6,252 nt of DNA from an uncultured Bacteroidota bacterium. GTDB taxonomy: Bacteria; Bacteroidota; Bacteroidia; Chitinophagales; Chitinophagaceae. The stretch lies in the NCBI GenBank assembly GCA_946480675.1, contig CAMLKS010000151.1:1-6252 (forward strand). The letters run 5' to 3'. A program made the position numbers and the translations under genes. Shown here piece by piece: positions 4,844 through 6,252 of this stretch (positions are counted from its first letter, which is position 1; each line of letters starts with the position of its first letter). The notes under the pieces were generated by a model. That model saw only the letters and a list, made by a program, of their open reading frames with translations, was not told the origin of the DNA and did no database searches.

Positions 4844-5470
4844 ATGGAACCATTAACTAAAATACTCAGTGCGTCCATGGAATTGTTCCGTCAGTACGGC
4901 TTCAAAACCATCACCATGGATGATATAGCGAGAAGGGCGGGTATTTCCAAGAAAACCCTCTATCAACACTTTGCCAATAAGAATGAAGTGGTAAATGAAT
5001 CGGTCAGCTGGTTTCAGGAGCATGTATCCGATAGCTGTATATCGATAATGAACGAGGCGGATAATGCCATAGAAGGGATGGTGCGTGTGATGGGTATGTT
5101 TGACAATGTGCTGCGCAATATGAACCCGCTGGCGTTGCTGGAACTGGAAAGGTATTACCCCGATGGCTACCAGAAATTCAGGGCCAATATGATGGCCAAA
5201 GATATTGAAGCCATTAAAAACAATGTACTGTGGGGTATGAAAGAGGGTTTGTACCGCGATACGCTGGATGCTGAATTCATTGCCCGCTACCGTATGGAGG
5301 TGAGCATGCTGGTGCTGCACCCTAACCTGATGATAAACAGCCGTAACGACCTGAAGTTTGTAATGCACGAGGTGAGTGAACACTTTTTGTACGGCATCAT
5401 GACCCCCAAAGGCGAAAAACTATACCAGAAATACAAAGAACAGTACTTAAAGCAAGTTTCTAACATATGA
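4844..5470 (+). CDS. TetR/AcrR-family transcriptional regulator of the adjacent efflux operon
   Basis: A 208-residue protein with a standard TetR N-terminal DNA-binding domain: helix 1 TKILSASMELFRQYGFK (5-21), then the helix-turn-helix TMDDIARRAGISKKTLYQHF (24-43) and the usual following KNEVV. The remaining all-helical part (about 50-200) would bind an unknown ligand and form the dimer; it has no diagnostic residues I can name. The start is the ATG at 4844. A TTG four codons earlier (4832) is in frame, but it overlaps the -7 box and is unlikely. Its stop overlaps the start of the TolC gene in ATGA, so regulator and pump are translated from one message. With the palindrome upstream, it is probably an autorepressor released by a substrate of the pump. 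Regulation and ligand are inferred, while the family call is firm. Confidence 0.93.
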   Translation: MEPLTKILSASMELFRQYGFKTITMDDIARRAGISKKTLYQHFANKNEVVNESVSWFQEHVSDSCISIMNEADNAIEGMVRVMGMFDNVLRNMNPLALLELERYYPDGYQKFRANMMAKDIEAIKNNVLWGMKEGLYRDTLDAEFIARYRMEVSMLVLHPNLMINSRNDLKFVMHEVSEHFLYGIMTPKGEKLYQKYKEQYLKQVSNI

Positions 5471-6252
5471 GACGACTATTGATATACGGTTTAACACTAA
5501 CCATTGGCCTGCTGCCGGCACTGGCAAAAGCGCAGGAATCAATGAGCCTGGAAGAATGCATACAATATGCACTCGAACACCAAACTAAAATTAAAAATGC
5601 CAGGCTCGACCAAAGGTCTACAATAGCCAAAAACCGTGAAGTAACAGGATTGGCATTACCTAACCTGAAGCTGTCGGGTGGAATAAACTATGCGCCATTG
5701 GTAGCAGCATTTCAGGTGCCCAATTTCATTAAATATACTGTTACTGGTCTTCCTGGTGCTCCAGGAACAGGATTAGTCAACGAAAATTCTGTCAATAAAG
5801 ATGTAAGAGATGATCCGTCTACAGACGTTCTTTCTTTTGCCTTTCAACCCAAATGGACAACAAATGGCCAGGCAGAACTGAACCAGATGCTGTTTGATCC
5901 TGGTATCATGGTGGCACTGCAGGCAAGGAAACAACTGGAACAATTGGCTGAAAAAAATATCCAGCTGACAGAGCAGGAAGTAAGGGTGGCTGTAGCCAAG
6001 GCGTACTATAATATTATGATAGCAGAAAAACGCAAAGAACTGCTGGATCAGAATATAGCACGTATAGACCAGCTACACAGGGAAACCAAAGTGATATATG
6101 AAAATGGCCTTGCCGAAAAGCTGGATGTGGACAGGATATCTATCACACTAACCAATTTGAAAACAGAGCAAACCCGCGTAAAACAACTGGTAGACCTTAC
6201 CTATATGGCACTGAAATTCCAGATGGGTATGCAACTGGATCAAAATATAGCG
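5467..6252 (+). CDS. TolC-family outer-membrane efflux protein (3' partial)
   Basis: The frame opens at ATG 5467 and stays open for 262 codons to the window edge, so the C-terminal half is missing. Residues 1-22 are a Sec signal peptide (MRRLLIYGLTL..., cleavage AKA|Q). The mature protein begins with the TolC-family helix SLEECIQYALEHQTKIKNAR (27-46) and LPNLKLSGGINY (64-75). A loop rich in Gly, Pro and Asn (about 93-120) is the likely surface-exposed beta region. Next is FDPGIMVALQARKQLEQLAEKNIQ with long periplasmic helices, then YENGLAEKLDVDRISITLTN (211-230), another hallmark of the family. TolC trimers form the outer-membrane and periplasmic tunnel of tripartite pumps. The ATGA overlap with the TetR gene indicates translational coupling. 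In Bacteroidota this order is usually followed by a membrane-fusion protein and an RND or ABC pump, which lie outside the window. Substrate unknown. Confidence 0.93.
   Translation, partial: MRRLLIYGLTLTIGLLPALAKAQESMSLEECIQYALEHQTKIKNARLDQRSTIAKNREVTGLALPNLKLSGGINYAPLVAAFQVPNFIKYTVTGLPGAPGTGLVNENSVNKDVRDDPSTDVLSFAFQPKWTTNGQAELNQMLFDPGIMVALQARKQLEQLAEKNIQLTEQEVRVAVAKAYYNIMIAEKRKELLDQNIARIDQLHRETKVIYENGLAEKLDVDRISITLTNLKTEQTRVKQLVDLTYMALKFQMGMQLDQNIA

Noticed and set aside
4853..5383. Long open frame (176 codons) on the minus strand inside the TetR gene
   Set aside because: It lies wholly antisense to a strongly recognisable TetR protein, and its translation is His/Gln/Val-rich without domain features. 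It is a shadow of the real gene.
1..6252. CRISPR arrays, insertion sequences, attachment sites, tRNA/rRNA genes, phage or toxin-antitoxin modules
   Set aside because: No regularly spaced repeats, transposase or integrase motifs, cloverleaf-like segments or paired small toxin genes were found on either strand.

Overview
The window looks like chromosomal DNA from a member of the Bacteroidota, most likely near the Chitinophagaceae. The indications are a perfect TAnnTTTG-type -7 promoter box in front of the TetR gene, gene starts without Shine-Dalgarno sequences, signal peptides ending in AQA|Q or AKA|Q, a bacterial group II geranylgeranylglyceryl-phosphate synthase, and a PAS protein that ends in the phylum-typical 'SHVVRAPL' helix. 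The placement is inferred from gene content; there is no rRNA or other marker here. I see no tRNA, rRNA, CRISPR array, insertion sequence or phage gene.

Layout. (1) 1-746 (+): the 3' part of a PAS-domain signalling protein that stops after a dimerisation/phosphoacceptor-like helix pair and has no ATPase domain. (2) 747-943: a convergent intergenic region with a 16-bp perfect palindrome, a 10-bp tandem repeat and a terminator hairpin for the minus-strand gene. (3) 944-1405 (-): a small secreted cysteine-rich protein of unknown function. (4) 1406-1551: a divergent promoter region with direct repeats. (5) 1552-2670 (+): a four-helix membrane protein with a C-terminal DUF6544-type domain, followed by (6) 2726-2938 (+): a two-helix small membrane protein. 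(7) 2939-4659 (-): mscL, then pcrB (GGGP synthase), then a TerB-like gene, all reading leftwards. (8) 4660-4843: the divergent region between mscL and the TetR gene, with a near-perfect 28-bp palindrome beside the TetR promoter. (9) 4844-5470 (+): a TetR regulator whose stop overlaps the start of (10) 5467-6252 (+): a TolC-family outer-membrane efflux protein cut by the window end.

How they fit together. The best supported functional unit is TetR-TolC: the ATGA overlap and the palindrome covering the promoter suggest an autoregulated efflux operon, with the adaptor and inner-membrane pump genes expected to the right of the window. The leftward block joins a stretch-activated channel, an archaeal-type ether-lipid enzyme and a TerB-like helical protein, all envelope-related or stress-related; whether they share a job is speculation. 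No clearly new multi-gene system can be shown from this sequence alone. The most promising leads are the TetR operator with an almost leaderless start, the bacterial GGGP synthase paired with a TerB-like protein, and the kinase-less PAS protein.
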